Shown one piece after another: positions 10,226-19,954 of a stretch of DNA of 64,000 nucleotides. Below the pieces are notes generated by a model. The model was not told the DNA's origin. It made no database searches and saw only the letters and a program-made list of their open reading frames with translations. The first letter of the stretch is position 1. Every line of letters starts with the position of its first letter. Source of the DNA: Lophium mytilinum (lineage: Eukaryota > Ascomycota > Dothideomycetes > Mytilinidiales > Mytilinidiaceae); NCBI GenBank assembly GCA_010093605.1, contig MU004185.1:207334-271333 (forward strand), given 5' to 3'. Position numbers and translations under genes: made by a program.

Positions 10226-11770
10226 ATGGCAGACTACTTCTCGAATCCCCCACCAGGCCTGGATCTGAGCGAAAATCGGACAGCTTCCAACAATGCCGTT
10301 GGTGCTGTGCTCTTTGGGCTCTCAGCGGTGTTCGTGGGTTTGCGGCTGCTCACCCGATTGAAGTACCAGCATGCAGCGCTGGGGCTGGACGACTGGCTCA
10401 TGTTTTTTGGTCTGGGGCTGAATGCTGGAAATTTGGCTTGTTGCATTGCAGGTAAGCTGTCTCTACAATACATCGTCACGAACCTGTACACGGTGTCGTG
10501 TCTGAAGTGTTTCCATATCCGAATAAGAGGATAGAACGGAATTATGACAAACCTCGAATCTTTCTGGGTGAATCCGAAGCGGTACAAGACCATACACGTT
10601 CACGACGAGACGCCGCACTATCCTGTCGTAACTAGAATCTGATCGATACTGTACTTTAGGGGGTTTCTTCGGGTTAGGACGTCACATTTACGTCCTCACG
10701 CCCTACGATATGCGACAAATCTCTATCATTACATTCGCATACGTCTTCATTTACGCCTGGAGCGTCTGCATCATCAAGTTCTCCATCATAGCCCTCTACC
10801 GCCGTATTTTCGGCATGACATTGCTAGGCTGGTGGTGCGTATTCTTGACTACAGGATACCTCATCACGAACCATATTGTGCTTCCACTATACACCAAACC
10901 GCTTTCATATTACTGGGACCAGTGGTACGGTGTGAAAGGTGTTGTTCAGGTCAACGAAGGAAATGTCTGCTCTCCGTACCCTCCTTATTCGTCGAATAGT
11001 ACGTTTACTTATGTTCAACGTAGTTCTACCTCGGAATAGGCATCATAAATCTCTTCGGTGATCTCTGCATCTTATCAGTCCCCATCCGCAACGTATGGCG
11101 CCTACAAATGAGCCGACCGCAGAAGTTCATTATTATGTTCATGTTTCTACTCGGAAGCTTCGTTTGCTTCGCCTCCCTCTACCGCATCGTTACCATCATC
11201 CGTTTAACCAAAACCACCGATATCTCCTGGGCCAAATCGGACGTCTTCATCTGGTCCTCTGTCGAGCCGTCCATTGGCATTATCTCTGGTTGTCTACCCA
11301 CTCTCCGCCCCGTATTAATGCACATATTACACGACGTCTTCGGCTACGACCTTAAATCCTCAGGTTCCGATAATGGAGGACCTCCGTATCCAACTCTAGA
11401 AACGATATCCAAGAAGCGCACGAGGAAGGTGAGGAATCGGGACGTAGATGCGGAGGTATTGAACGAAACCCAACTTACACAGTTTGGAGACGAGAGGGAT
11501 GACGGGGGCAATGGGGAGATCGCACTTGTGAGTTCGCCGGGAAAGACGAAGATCAGGTTCGGCAAAATTGAGGCGGAGACAGGGAGGTGGCGACCTGACG
11601 AGGATGAGATGTGCTTGACGACGACGGTCGTTGAAGGGCGAAACGCCTCGAAAACGAATGTGGGGTGCCACACAGATAAAGACGTGGAGTCGCAGGGTTG
11701 TGAGAGTAGAGACGGGATCAAGGTGGAGAAGCAGTTCTTTTGGGGAGAGGAGACAGGAGAAACCCGATGA
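10226..11770 (+). CDS. Pth11-like seven-helix membrane protein (fungal rhodopsin-fold domain)
   Basis: Three exons: 10226-10451, 10660-10964 and 11024-11770, giving 425 residues. Several hydrophobic helices are clear: VGAVLFGLSAVFVGLRLL, WLMFFGLGLNAGNLACCIAG, ISIITFAYVFIYAWSVCIIK, FYLGIGIINLFGDLCIL and FIIMFMFLLGSFVCFASLYR. The pattern matches the fungal Pth11/rhodopsin-like family, with a charged cytoplasmic tail of about 150 residues. Intron 1 (208 bp) is canonical. Intron 2 is placed at 10965-11023 (GTCTGC to GTAG) because it yields the expected junction VNEGN-FYLGIGIINL; its donor is weak. The family includes plasma-membrane receptors, but most members have no assigned ligand. Confidence 0.82.
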
Positions 11771-12083
11771 TGAATGACCTTAACTATGAGACGAAACCAC
11801 CGCTTCAATGACGGAGAATGGCGGCTGGAGAGTAGCGGTGAGGAAAACACGTGGCCCAAGATGACCTTGACTTGACGCTACTGTTTGGCAAGCCACCGAC
11901 GGAAGAAGCCAGCTCTCGGCATGAAAGAGTTCAAGGACCGCCGGTCCTTTCAACAACACTACTTCAACTGCTCTACTGTCTACTTCGACATCCCTTCTCT
12001 CCAACAATTCTCACTTCTTCGACACATCCATTCCTCTTCGAGACATTTCGAACCTTGAACTCCTTCCCGGACTCTTCCACATC
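11771..12083. other. Intergenic, promoter of the next gene
   Basis: The stretch is CT-rich near its end, with short pyrimidine runs before the ATG at 12084, as is common in fungal promoters. Nothing else was recognised. Confidence 0.4.
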
Positions 12084-12623
12084 ATGTCTCTCGAAACCCT
12101 CGAACCCGGCGGACTATACGTTGTGCTTTTCATCCAAAACGTTCCACCACCAAAGAACGACTTCCACTGGGGACTGTATCTGCACAAGGACAAGGATAAA
12201 GGCGGCACCAAGTATCACATCTGGGATCCCAATCGTGACTGGGTATGGGTTGCAGATCACGGCACCACCACGGGGCTCTTCAAGTCACATGCTCTGGTTG
12301 GGCTTTTCCAAGTGGCGAGAGTATGTCCGGAATTGGAGTGTGAAGTTGATAGCGCGGCCAGGAGCTTTGACGACACCCTGAATCAGCGTCCAGGAATCGG
12401 CTGCGATGTCTGGCTTTTTTGGGTCCTTGAGCTTCTTCGGGAGCCGCGTGGGGCTGATCGATATCAGATTCTCAAGTGCACGGATTTGAAGGCGTTAGAG
12501 GAGGAGGTTCTTGCTTGGGGGAACATGCACATAGAGGATGCAGCTGAGTTATGCAGAACTAAACCAGACATTGGCACGGTGCCACCTCGACCAATCGCTC
12601 TGTCCAAGCTTTGTGGACTCTAG
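12084..12623 (+). CDS. Small conserved fungal protein, DUF6914-like
   Basis: Single exon of 179 residues. It begins MSLETLEPGGLYVVLFIQN and contains the block FHWGLYLHKD, then YHIWDPNRDWVWVADHG and, near the C-terminus, GIGCDVWLFWVLELL. This order (aromatic HWGLY, W-rich strand, CDVW helix) recalls small secreted or cytosolic ascomycete proteins labelled DUF6914, a recall-based match. There is no signal peptide and no known activity. The HWGLY and C-x-x-W motifs resemble cysteine-peptidase-like folds, but I would not assign activity. Confidence 0.65.
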   Translation: MSLETLEPGGLYVVLFIQNVPPPKNDFHWGLYLHKDKDKGGTKYHIWDPNRDWVWVADHGTTTGLFKSHALVGLFQVARVCPELECEVDSAARSFDDTLNQRPGIGCDVWLFWVLELLREPRGADRYQILKCTDLKALEEEVLAWGNMHIEDAAELCRTKPDIGTVPPRPIALSKLCGL

Positions 12624-12831
12624 ACGCATATACATAAACGAAACCTAAGACTCTTGTATTTCTATGAAAAAGTTCACCGCTGTCAGAAATGCCCAACCGC
12701 CGAATCCTTGGAGCCGTGGTTCATGCGCTCAATCATCTCCTTTGGGGAGTTCGGTCGCAGGTTTTTGAAGTGCTAAAGTGGTCATAGAGTCATTGCGAAC
12801 AGTATCAACCGCCAAGTTCTAATATCAGTGA

Positions 12832-13902
12832 ATGCCGTCAATGAGCACAGACCACTCCGCATTTGGCTCCACAAGGACCTATCAAACAACACACTCCTCT
12901 ACCCCACAGCCTCTAATTTCAATTCCGGCGACTACCTTTCGAGGTCCTCTCCATCCCCTTTGTATCCGAGACGGGACTATGGAAGTCACAATTTCGGCTA
13001 CACCTAATGTTCATGAGATGGGGTGGCCATACCGCTTCCTCCCCCCTTCCTTACTCTTGCCTACCTTCGCCTGGCCACATCGCATTCTCGGACAAGTCCC
13101 CTTAGCTACCAAGATTCCACCTACACCAAAACCAAATCATCCCTTAGTCCGCCGATTCTGGGGTTTCATGCATTGCTGTCTGATCAAATTCTCCTATCGC
13201 TACTACTGCCCATGGCTCAGAATTCCCTTCGACAACCAAATTGTCCCTCTTCTCTTTGGGCTAGTCTTGAAGTGGTCCGACGGCACCAGGCTTGAAGAGG
13301 TTCTGGCCACCAAGGTTGCCCGCGCTGCTGGACTTCCAGTTCCTATCATCCTCACCTATGGTGATCATCCGGACACTCCGCACGCTCTAATGTCCATCCT
13401 CATGACACGTCTGCCAGGACAGGAGCTTGGACAGGTGTACATGAAACTCACCAAAGACGACCAGAACACTGCATTGTCAGAGATGCAAACTATCATGAAG
13501 GCGATGCGAGAGTGGCCCAAACCCTGGGATAGAGAACTCATCTGCTCAACCTCTGGCACGGACCTGCGAAGCGTTCGCTTTCCTGGCCTTCCCAAGCACA
13601 GCGCCGGCCCTTGTGGAAGTGAGCAGGAATTCAGCGATCGTCTCCTCAACTCTGCATCTGGGCGCCGAATGTCGCAAGAGGTATTTGAGGAGAAGCTGGC
13701 GAAGGCGAAAAGCATGCCGTCTCTGTCTCACCGGATCGTCTTCAGCCATGGCGATCTCAAGCACTACAATATTCTTTTCTACAAGGGGCATATTTCGGGC
13801 TTCATCGACTGGGAGTCGGCCGGCTGGTATCCTGAGTACTGGGACTTTACTACCGCGTTGAAGTTCTGCCAGAAGGATCACTGGTGGCATACCTTTGTTT
13901 GA
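12832..13902 (+). CDS. APH-like phosphotransferase (kinase fold), C-terminus cut by a TGA
   Basis: The frame has 356 codons and no intron. The kinase fold of aminoglycoside/choline phosphotransferases is visible: a nucleotide-binding region around FGLVLKWSDGTRLEEVLATK, the hinge MTRLPGQELG, the catalytic loop HGDLKHYNILF and the metal-binding FIDWESAGWYPEYWDF. In fungi these proteins form large families with unknown substrates. The TGA at 13900-13902 is followed in the same frame by 27 more codons (RLGGEHYIKELEIEKAL and onward, ending DAFTW, then TAA at 13984-13986). That segment looks like the normal C-terminus of the family. The core is complete, so the cut may not abolish folding. The start is uncertain; residues 1-70 are poorly conserved. 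Confidence 0.82.
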   Translation: MPSMSTDHSAFGSTRTYQTTHSSTPQPLISIPATTFRGPLHPLCIRDGTMEVTISATPNVHEMGWPYRFLPPSLLLPTFAWPHRILGQVPLATKIPPTPKPNHPLVRRFWGFMHCCLIKFSYRYYCPWLRIPFDNQIVPLLFGLVLKWSDGTRLEEVLATKVARAAGLPVPIILTYGDHPDTPHALMSILMTRLPGQELGQVYMKLTKDDQNTALSEMQTIMKAMREWPKPWDRELICSTSGTDLRSVRFPGLPKHSAGPCGSEQEFSDRLLNSASGRRMSQEVFEEKLAKAKSMPSLSHRIVFSHGDLKHYNILFYKGHISGFIDWESAGWYPEYWDFTTALKFCQKDHWWHTFV

Positions 13903-14291
13903 AGACTGGGAGGTGAACACTACATAAAGGAGTTAGAGATTGAGAAGGCCTTGCAGAATATTACTAGAGATGCATTTACATGGTAATAGGCCCTATGGCA
14001 ACTTGCCTGTTTCACAGCTGGCGGAACTTTCTGTCCCCAAAGATATGCACAATCAGTAATACATAGAATCACCAATCGACAATACAACAATAGCTAAATT
14101 CAAATCGTTAAAGGGAAACCTTATGCACGTGATTAGGTGAGAATTTCGTGTGGCGCACGGACCCCAACTTTCCTCATCCCCTGCATCTTCCATTCCTCCG
14201 TCTCTATCATTCCCCTCGTGATTTCTTACATCCTGGTATCCTTCTGAGCCGCGAATCCTCGCTCGATGGGGCGTGGCACACTATCCGCAAT

Positions 14292-17032
14292 ATGGAGGAC
14301 ACCGCGGCTCCACCTCCAGTAAAGGGATCTATCGCGGCCCTCCCACCAACGACCATCAAGCTCATCGGATCCGCTCAAGTACTATCTGATCCTAGCTCTG
14401 TGGTCAAAGAGCTCATCGACAATGCACTCGATGCTCGCGCAACATCCATCGTGGTTGAGATATCGTCAAATACTCTTGACGTCATCCAAGTCCGGGACAA
14501 CGGCCATGGCATTGCTCCGGAGGACCGTCCTATGGCAGCTCGCCGTTACTGTACGAGCAAGATTCGCAAATTTGATGATTTGAAAGATGTGGGAGGTCGC
14601 TGGCTTGGCTTTCGGGGAGAGGCACTGGCTAGTATGGCAGAGATGAGCGGCTCGCTTTCCATCATTACTCGTGTTGAGGGAGAGGCTGTTGCTATGCTTC
14701 TTAAAATGGCCAGGAACGGCGAAATTTCTGGGTGAGTCCTCAATCTTGAGATCCATTCATGATGAGTGACTATACTGACTACTTACTCAGAAAAGAACGA
14801 GCATCTCATCCTATGGGAACCACAGTCCGTCTCACAGACTTCTTCAAGTCACTTCCAGTCCGCAAACAGGCTGCACTGAAGCACTCTTCGAAGTACCTCG
14901 CCAAAGTCAAGAAGTTGATGCAAGTGTACGCACTATGCAGACCCAAGACAAGGTTCTCTCTTCGAGTACTCAAAGCAGCCAACGAGAAAAGCAACTGGAT
15001 GTATGCACCAAAACCGGACGCCAATGTAGAGGACGCAGCTTTCAAAGTGATCGGCAGAGAGTGTGCCTCTCAGTGTGAATGGACTATCCTGGAATCAAAC
15101 GGGTTTGAGATCCAGGCATTTCTGCCCAAACCAGCGGCTGACGCTTCGAAAATCGGGAACGTTGGCCACTTCATCTCGGTCGACTCGAGGCCGGTTTCCG
15201 CAGTACGTGGCGTTCTGAAGCAGTTCGTCGTGTTGTTCAAAGACAAGATTACGAAGTCGGCCCCGAACCTCTCTGGAGTGAGAGATCCATTCATCTTTAT
15301 GAATATCGTTTGTCCTCCAGATAGTTACGACGCAAACATCGAGCCAGCAAAAGACGACGTTTTGTTCGAGAATAGTGACATGGTCACTGGTGCAGTCCGT
15401 CAGCTGCTCGATGCCTACTATCCGGAATGCCCAAAAATCGATCTGGAACCCTCTTTCGACGCGACAGATCATGATACGCTCGCACAGTCCTCAAGCCAAC
15501 GGCGCAGCGAGATCACTATCTTTGAGGATGAGAGTGAAGCTGAGGAATCTTCTCCGAAACGAAGGCGAACCTGGAGAACCAACATGTACGGCATTGACCA
15601 GGAGGACTTGGACCTACTCGTCGAGAACACACCTGATTTGGATGATGAAAACGATGATGACGACGTCGCAGAACGCCGCAAAGCCTCAATCTCAAATCCG
15701 TGGACCATAGCAAAGATGAACGCGTCGATCAAGGCACCTGCAATGATCTCAGGTGCACCGCTAATGACACCACTCAGAGAGCGAGGCGGCCAGCAGGCCA
15801 ACTCCAGCTCTCCGGTAATCAGCCCGAGCGGGAAACGACAGATATTTGCTCCACTGCCAACACCTGATGCTTCTTCTCCGGGTAAAGTCTCCGCATCCGC
15901 CGACGACGAGAGCTTGCCAGCAGGCATCCAGTATCTGCCAACACCGAGATCCAACGTCAAACCCGCTCGATCATTCTCAACAGATAGATCACAAGACGAC
16001 GAGATCTGCTTTCTGGAAGCCCGGCAAACCCCCGATGAGCCCCGTCATGATTTTCGCAACGCGAGCCAATTGACCTTGGGCACACAGCTAGAGGGCATTC
16101 CCGAAATTCGTACTAGGCCTCATCGAAAACTCCAAACCTCCAGCCAGAGCATCAACAAGCCGTTCGTGCCACCTGTCAGAAACTTGCAGAATGACTGCTT
16201 CAACAATGGGTCGGCTCCTCGATCCTCTCAACCTAGCCGTCGCCGAAAGCAGGGTCGTCGCGCAAGTGCGACTGAACCCCCAGATGAATCAGCTAGGTCC
16301 CAACGACACTTGGTTCTAGACGCTGCCAATGCATTGTTTGACCCCGGAGATACGACTCGGAACCGAGACATAAGAGACTTTGCTGTTCCAAAACAACCTC
16401 CTCAGCTTACACGGACGAGCGCCGATGCTTCGCCCGCCAAACCTCTTCCACAGCGTCGAGTTCGTGTGAACAGGATGGAAGACGAGGATAGTTCTGGCAT
16501 GGAGGAGCCAAGGATCCGACGAGGCCCCGAGCTACCGCCAGAAGAATCTCCTGAGCCTGAAGAGCACATAGTTCCCACAACGTCTTCCTTCACGCCCATT
16601 AACCCGCAGCCCAATATTCCAGGAGAGAGTACTAGGCCTATAGCGACTAAGCGTCGCCGCCGGACTACTGACCACCTCCAGCGAACCAAGTCGGCCAAGC
16701 TGCCCCTCGAGCGAGTGCCACCGGAGTTCCAAATCCAGAACGCTTATCTTGTTGTTGAAACTTCAGTCACGTTTATCGCGGAAAGCTTCCGAAAGCTGGA
16801 TACGACAACTAATTTCGTCGATTGGGAGAAGCCAACTGATCATGCGTATGACGCCTTTTCTATATCGCCCACGCCCGGAATGCTGAAGGCCTGGTGTGCA
16901 AGGCTCGAGCCATGTCTACGAAAGACAAACGCTAGTATGGAGATGGTAGGTGACTTATATGAGTGCGTTCAATCTGCGTTCGCAGCACACGACGATGATG
17001 TTGTGGATGAGAATGTTCCTGCCATATTGTAA
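14292..17032 (+). CDS. MLH2: MutL-family mismatch repair protein, MLH2/human PMS1 type
   Basis: Two exons, 14292-14731 and 14791-17032, with a 59-bp intron, give 893 residues. The N-terminal GHKL ATPase is complete: VVKELIDNALDA, DNGHGI, GFRGEAL and GTTVRLTDFFKSLPVRKQ. The second N-terminal subdomain follows, with FISVDSRPV and YDANIEPAKDDVLF. The long middle is disordered, acidic and Arg-rich. The C-terminus lacks the DQHAxxERI-type metal site of endonucleolytic MutL proteins, which points to the MLH2/PMS1-human branch rather than yeast PMS1 or MLH3. Such proteins pair with MLH1 and play an accessory role in mismatch repair and gene-conversion tract control. The ATG at 14292 is preferred because upstream in-frame codons do not look conserved. 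Confidence 0.88.
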
Positions 17033-17732
17033 GACAGAGTGGTCGGGAGATGCGCTTTCGGCCTTCACTTCATCCTACTTACAGTTTCTACCTTGCTGAC
17101 CAACATCATTGTTTTTGCTTACCCGTTTCCTCTCACACGTTGATGATGGGAGGTAAAACAAATCTTCCTGTCTCACTATTTTGCTATTGTAAGTACATTT
17201 GTTCTGATTTTGATCTCGTAACTTTTCCTCGGGGATGCCAAAGGTCATCATATTCTATCTAGATACCCATTTGCCATTAGCCCAGCCAATTCACGACATC
17301 TCTTCTAAATACAAGATGTATGGGGTGTTCTCGGTGTGCCACAGAGTTATCAGTTGCGCCATCTATCTTTCCCGAGTTTCCATCCATCCTTGTGATCTTC
17401 AACAATCAACGCTTGTCTTCTAAGCGAGATCCACTACGCTATTTGGCCAGACGGTTTAGGAAATATTCCGTTTCAGGCTCGATAGTGCGTGCGCTAATAT
17501 GGCTTTCCCTTTCAAATGGGAACAGCGTCCGCTTTCAGCGCTACCATCAATACAGCTTTTTTGGGCTAAACGGTTTAGGAAAGGTTACGATTTGGGCATG
17601 ATACGAGTTATGCTGAGGTCATCTCATATCACCCCTACCCCAGCGTTCAGAATCTCATTTATCTAGTCATACACCTTTTCGCCTTCTAGTTTCCGCCTTT
17701 TGACCCAGATCCTTCCATCCATTTTATCAACC
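17033..17732. other. Intergenic, one short direct repeat
   Basis: No gene was found. A degenerate direct repeat with core ACGGTTTAGGAAA occurs near 17451 and 17570, about 120 bp apart. The last 50 bp are CT-rich and lead into the next gene. Confidence 0.45.
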
Positions 17733-19016
17733 ATGGCCCCATCAAGTCTCTCTGACCCAGCCATATCCCAAATCAAGGCCCTGCTAACCACTTTCCTTGC
17801 CTCATCCACTACATCTTCTCCAGGCATCGGAATTCAAGTGACAACTGCAGCCGGAACACAACTCCTCTCTTTCTCCGCCATCCCCGAATCCGCTCCCTCG
17901 ACCCAGTTCCAGACATCGCATAAAACTTTCTCACCCACCTCCATCGCCCCCATCCACTCGTTCACTAAACTCGTCATCACCATCGCCTGTCTCCAGCTAG
18001 TCGAACGCGGACTCTTCTCCCTTGACGACGAGGCTTTAATCCCAACCCATCTCCCCGAACTCGCGGAGAAGAAATTGTTCGTCGGTTTCGCCGACAACGA
18101 GCCCGGAACCCCGAACTTCGAAGACCGCAAAAGTTCGCTTACCCTCCGCCACCTCCTAACGCATATCTACGGCGGTGCGCACTCCTTTTTTGACGCCAAA
18201 CTCCTTGCCTACCAGCAAGAGATAGGCAAAGGGAACTGGCCCACCAACTTCTGGCACTCCATGCGAGACAGTCCGCTCTGCTACCAGCCCGGTGAACGTT
18301 TCGCGTACGGCGCGGGGATGGACTGGGTCGCCGTGCTAATCGAGCGCGTTACCGGGCAGAGCATGAGCGCCAACCTCGCCTCGAATGTCTTCGAGCCGTT
18401 AGGAATGGCGGATACCAGTTACATCCGCGAGGTCCCTGAAGCTCTAAAGCATCGTGTCTGTGTCGCTTCGTTCGGAGCATTCGCGCAGATCTTTAAGGAC
18501 TGGGATAAGCCGATGGAGAAGGATGTCGAAGAGGAAAAGGCGGGGAAGGCGAGGCAGCACCGGTATCCGGGGAGTGTTGGGCTATTTTCTAGTATGAGGG
18601 ATTTTGGGAAGTTGTTGGCTGTATTGTTGAATCGTGGGACGTGTCCGGCGATTGGGATACAAGTTTTGAGGACGGAGACGGTGCAGCAGATGTTTCAGCC
18701 TCAGACCTCGAGCGAAGCGGCGAGGTGGAGGCAGGTGGGGTCGACGCTCCCAGCGATTGCGTTGCCAGTTGATCTGACCATCAAGGATCCGGTGGGTAAT
18801 GTAGGTTTGGGTGGATGTGTGCAAGGTGAGAATAGGGGGAGGGGAAGGAAGAAGGGGAGTTTGTACTGGTACGGCGCGACGAATTTGGATTGGTGGGTTG
18901 ATCCCGCCGCCGGGATCGCGGTGCAGATCTGGGGCAATTATTCGCCGTGGAACGATGAGAAGTGGGTGGAAGTGGTGGATGCCCTAGAGGGGATGGTGTA
19001 TGGAGGCTTGAGATGA
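17733..19016 (+). CDS. Beta-lactamase-fold serine hydrolase (class C / LovD-like)
   Basis: The single exon starts at 17733, where the context CAACCATGGCC is strong; an upstream in-frame ATG at 17700 would add 11 residues. The product has 427 residues. The active-site SxxK is SFTK in IAPIHSFTKLVITIAC, and the Tyr motif is YGAG in GERFAYGAGMDWV. The C-terminal strand region reads GSLYWYGATNLDWWVD. The overall order matches fungal members of the serine beta-lactamase-related family, which include esterases and acyltransferases such as LovD. No signal peptide is seen, so an intracellular esterase is likely. The substrate is unknown. No neighbouring polyketide or peptide synthase gene lies in the window. 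Confidence 0.9.
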   Translation: MAPSSLSDPAISQIKALLTTFLASSTTSSPGIGIQVTTAAGTQLLSFSAIPESAPSTQFQTSHKTFSPTSIAPIHSFTKLVITIACLQLVERGLFSLDDEALIPTHLPELAEKKLFVGFADNEPGTPNFEDRKSSLTLRHLLTHIYGGAHSFFDAKLLAYQQEIGKGNWPTNFWHSMRDSPLCYQPGERFAYGAGMDWVAVLIERVTGQSMSANLASNVFEPLGMADTSYIREVPEALKHRVCVASFGAFAQIFKDWDKPMEKDVEEEKAGKARQHRYPGSVGLFSSMRDFGKLLAVLLNRGTCPAIGIQVLRTETVQQMFQPQTSSEAARWRQVGSTLPAIALPVDLTIKDPVGNVGLGGCVQGENRGRGRKKGSLYWYGATNLDWWVDPAAGIAVQIWGNYSPWNDEKWVEVVDALEGMVYGGLR

Positions 19017-19954
19017 TCTTCCTGTGAGGGAAAGGGGTGCGCCTCGCGGTAACACCCTGATATAAAAGCATTGTGGGTTTGGAAAGTTGATATAGGAGCT
19101 GTGATAAATGCATTTTCAATCGGGATAAGTCAACGGGGTCGTAATGAATGATAGTTAAAGACATTTCACAGGCCTCCTCTGTTACTTTACGTTGTGCAAA
19201 TTTAAGTGCCTGACATGCCATATCAGGTTGACTAGTTGCAAATAACCGGAGAGTGTGAGGATAGCTGACTGTAGAATACTCGACTTGGTATGTGTGGTTG
19301 CGCTACACGGAATTCTAACCGAGGATCCTCACGGAGTATATACCGAGAGGGTTGATCCTCTAGATCTACATGAGGATTCATAAAGATCTAGCTGAGGATC
19401 TACAGGTGAAAGCTTCCTAGGGCAGTCAATGTGTAACGTCTCACAAAACTCTTCTTTGAGGTCTGGAAAACAAAATCAATGTGAGCCTGCGGTCTAACGC
19501 TCAGAGGAAGGATTTGTATCTTTCCTACGTATCATAGCCTCATAGACATCGTCTACCGGTAGGAGAGTGCATAAATCACGGGAACGCGCGTTCTTAGTGT
19601 CCACTAGCGCGACAGCGCATCTTGCTTGCTTTTTATACCTACCCCTCCTGCCTAAAACATCCCCAATTCCTACCCCTCTCCCCTTGACCTCCTCCGTCAA
19701 ACGACACATGAACAGCAAAACTTGTAGCGTATATAGGGCATCTGATGAATTGGTGCGCCACAAAGCACTAGGTAAGTAGTTCGCCTGCCTACTATCTTGT
19801 CTACAGATTCACTAACTTCTGCTATTTTAGCGCTACCGAGAAAACCTGATCCCATTGGAACCTACATCTCACGCAACTCTTTGTCGTTCGACGGAAGCAC
19901 CCTTTGCAAGCGCAAACAAGTTGGGATAGGGGGTAGAGAGAACGCTACCCAGCC
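19017..19954. other. Intergenic with an imperfect hairpin
   Basis: This 0.9-kb stretch lies before the DUF6604 gene. Short frames of 60-90 codons are present but not convincing. It contains the GATC-rich palindromes listed separately. Confidence 0.45.
19354..19400. repeat. Imperfect inverted repeat (hairpin)
   Basis: Left arm GATCCTCTAGATCT (19354-19367) pairs with right arm AGATCTAGCTGAGGATC (19384-19400), with a 3-base bulge and a 16-base loop. The perfect palindrome GAGGATCCTC lies at 19321-19330 just outside it. This could be a remnant of a small inverted-repeat element or a regulatory palindrome. Confidence 0.55.

Noticed and set aside
13900-13902. Selenocysteine or programmed read-through at the kinase TGA
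   Set aside because: There is no known fungal selenocysteine system and no CTA context after the stop. A mutation is simpler.
15469-15960. 163-codon minus-strand frame inside the MutL gene
   Set aside because: It lies opposite the low-complexity middle part of the MutL protein and has no protein-like features.
17700-17732. Upstream ATG as start of the beta-lactamase-fold gene
   Set aside because: The ATG at 17733 has a strong start context and matches the family start; the extra 11 residues look like leader.
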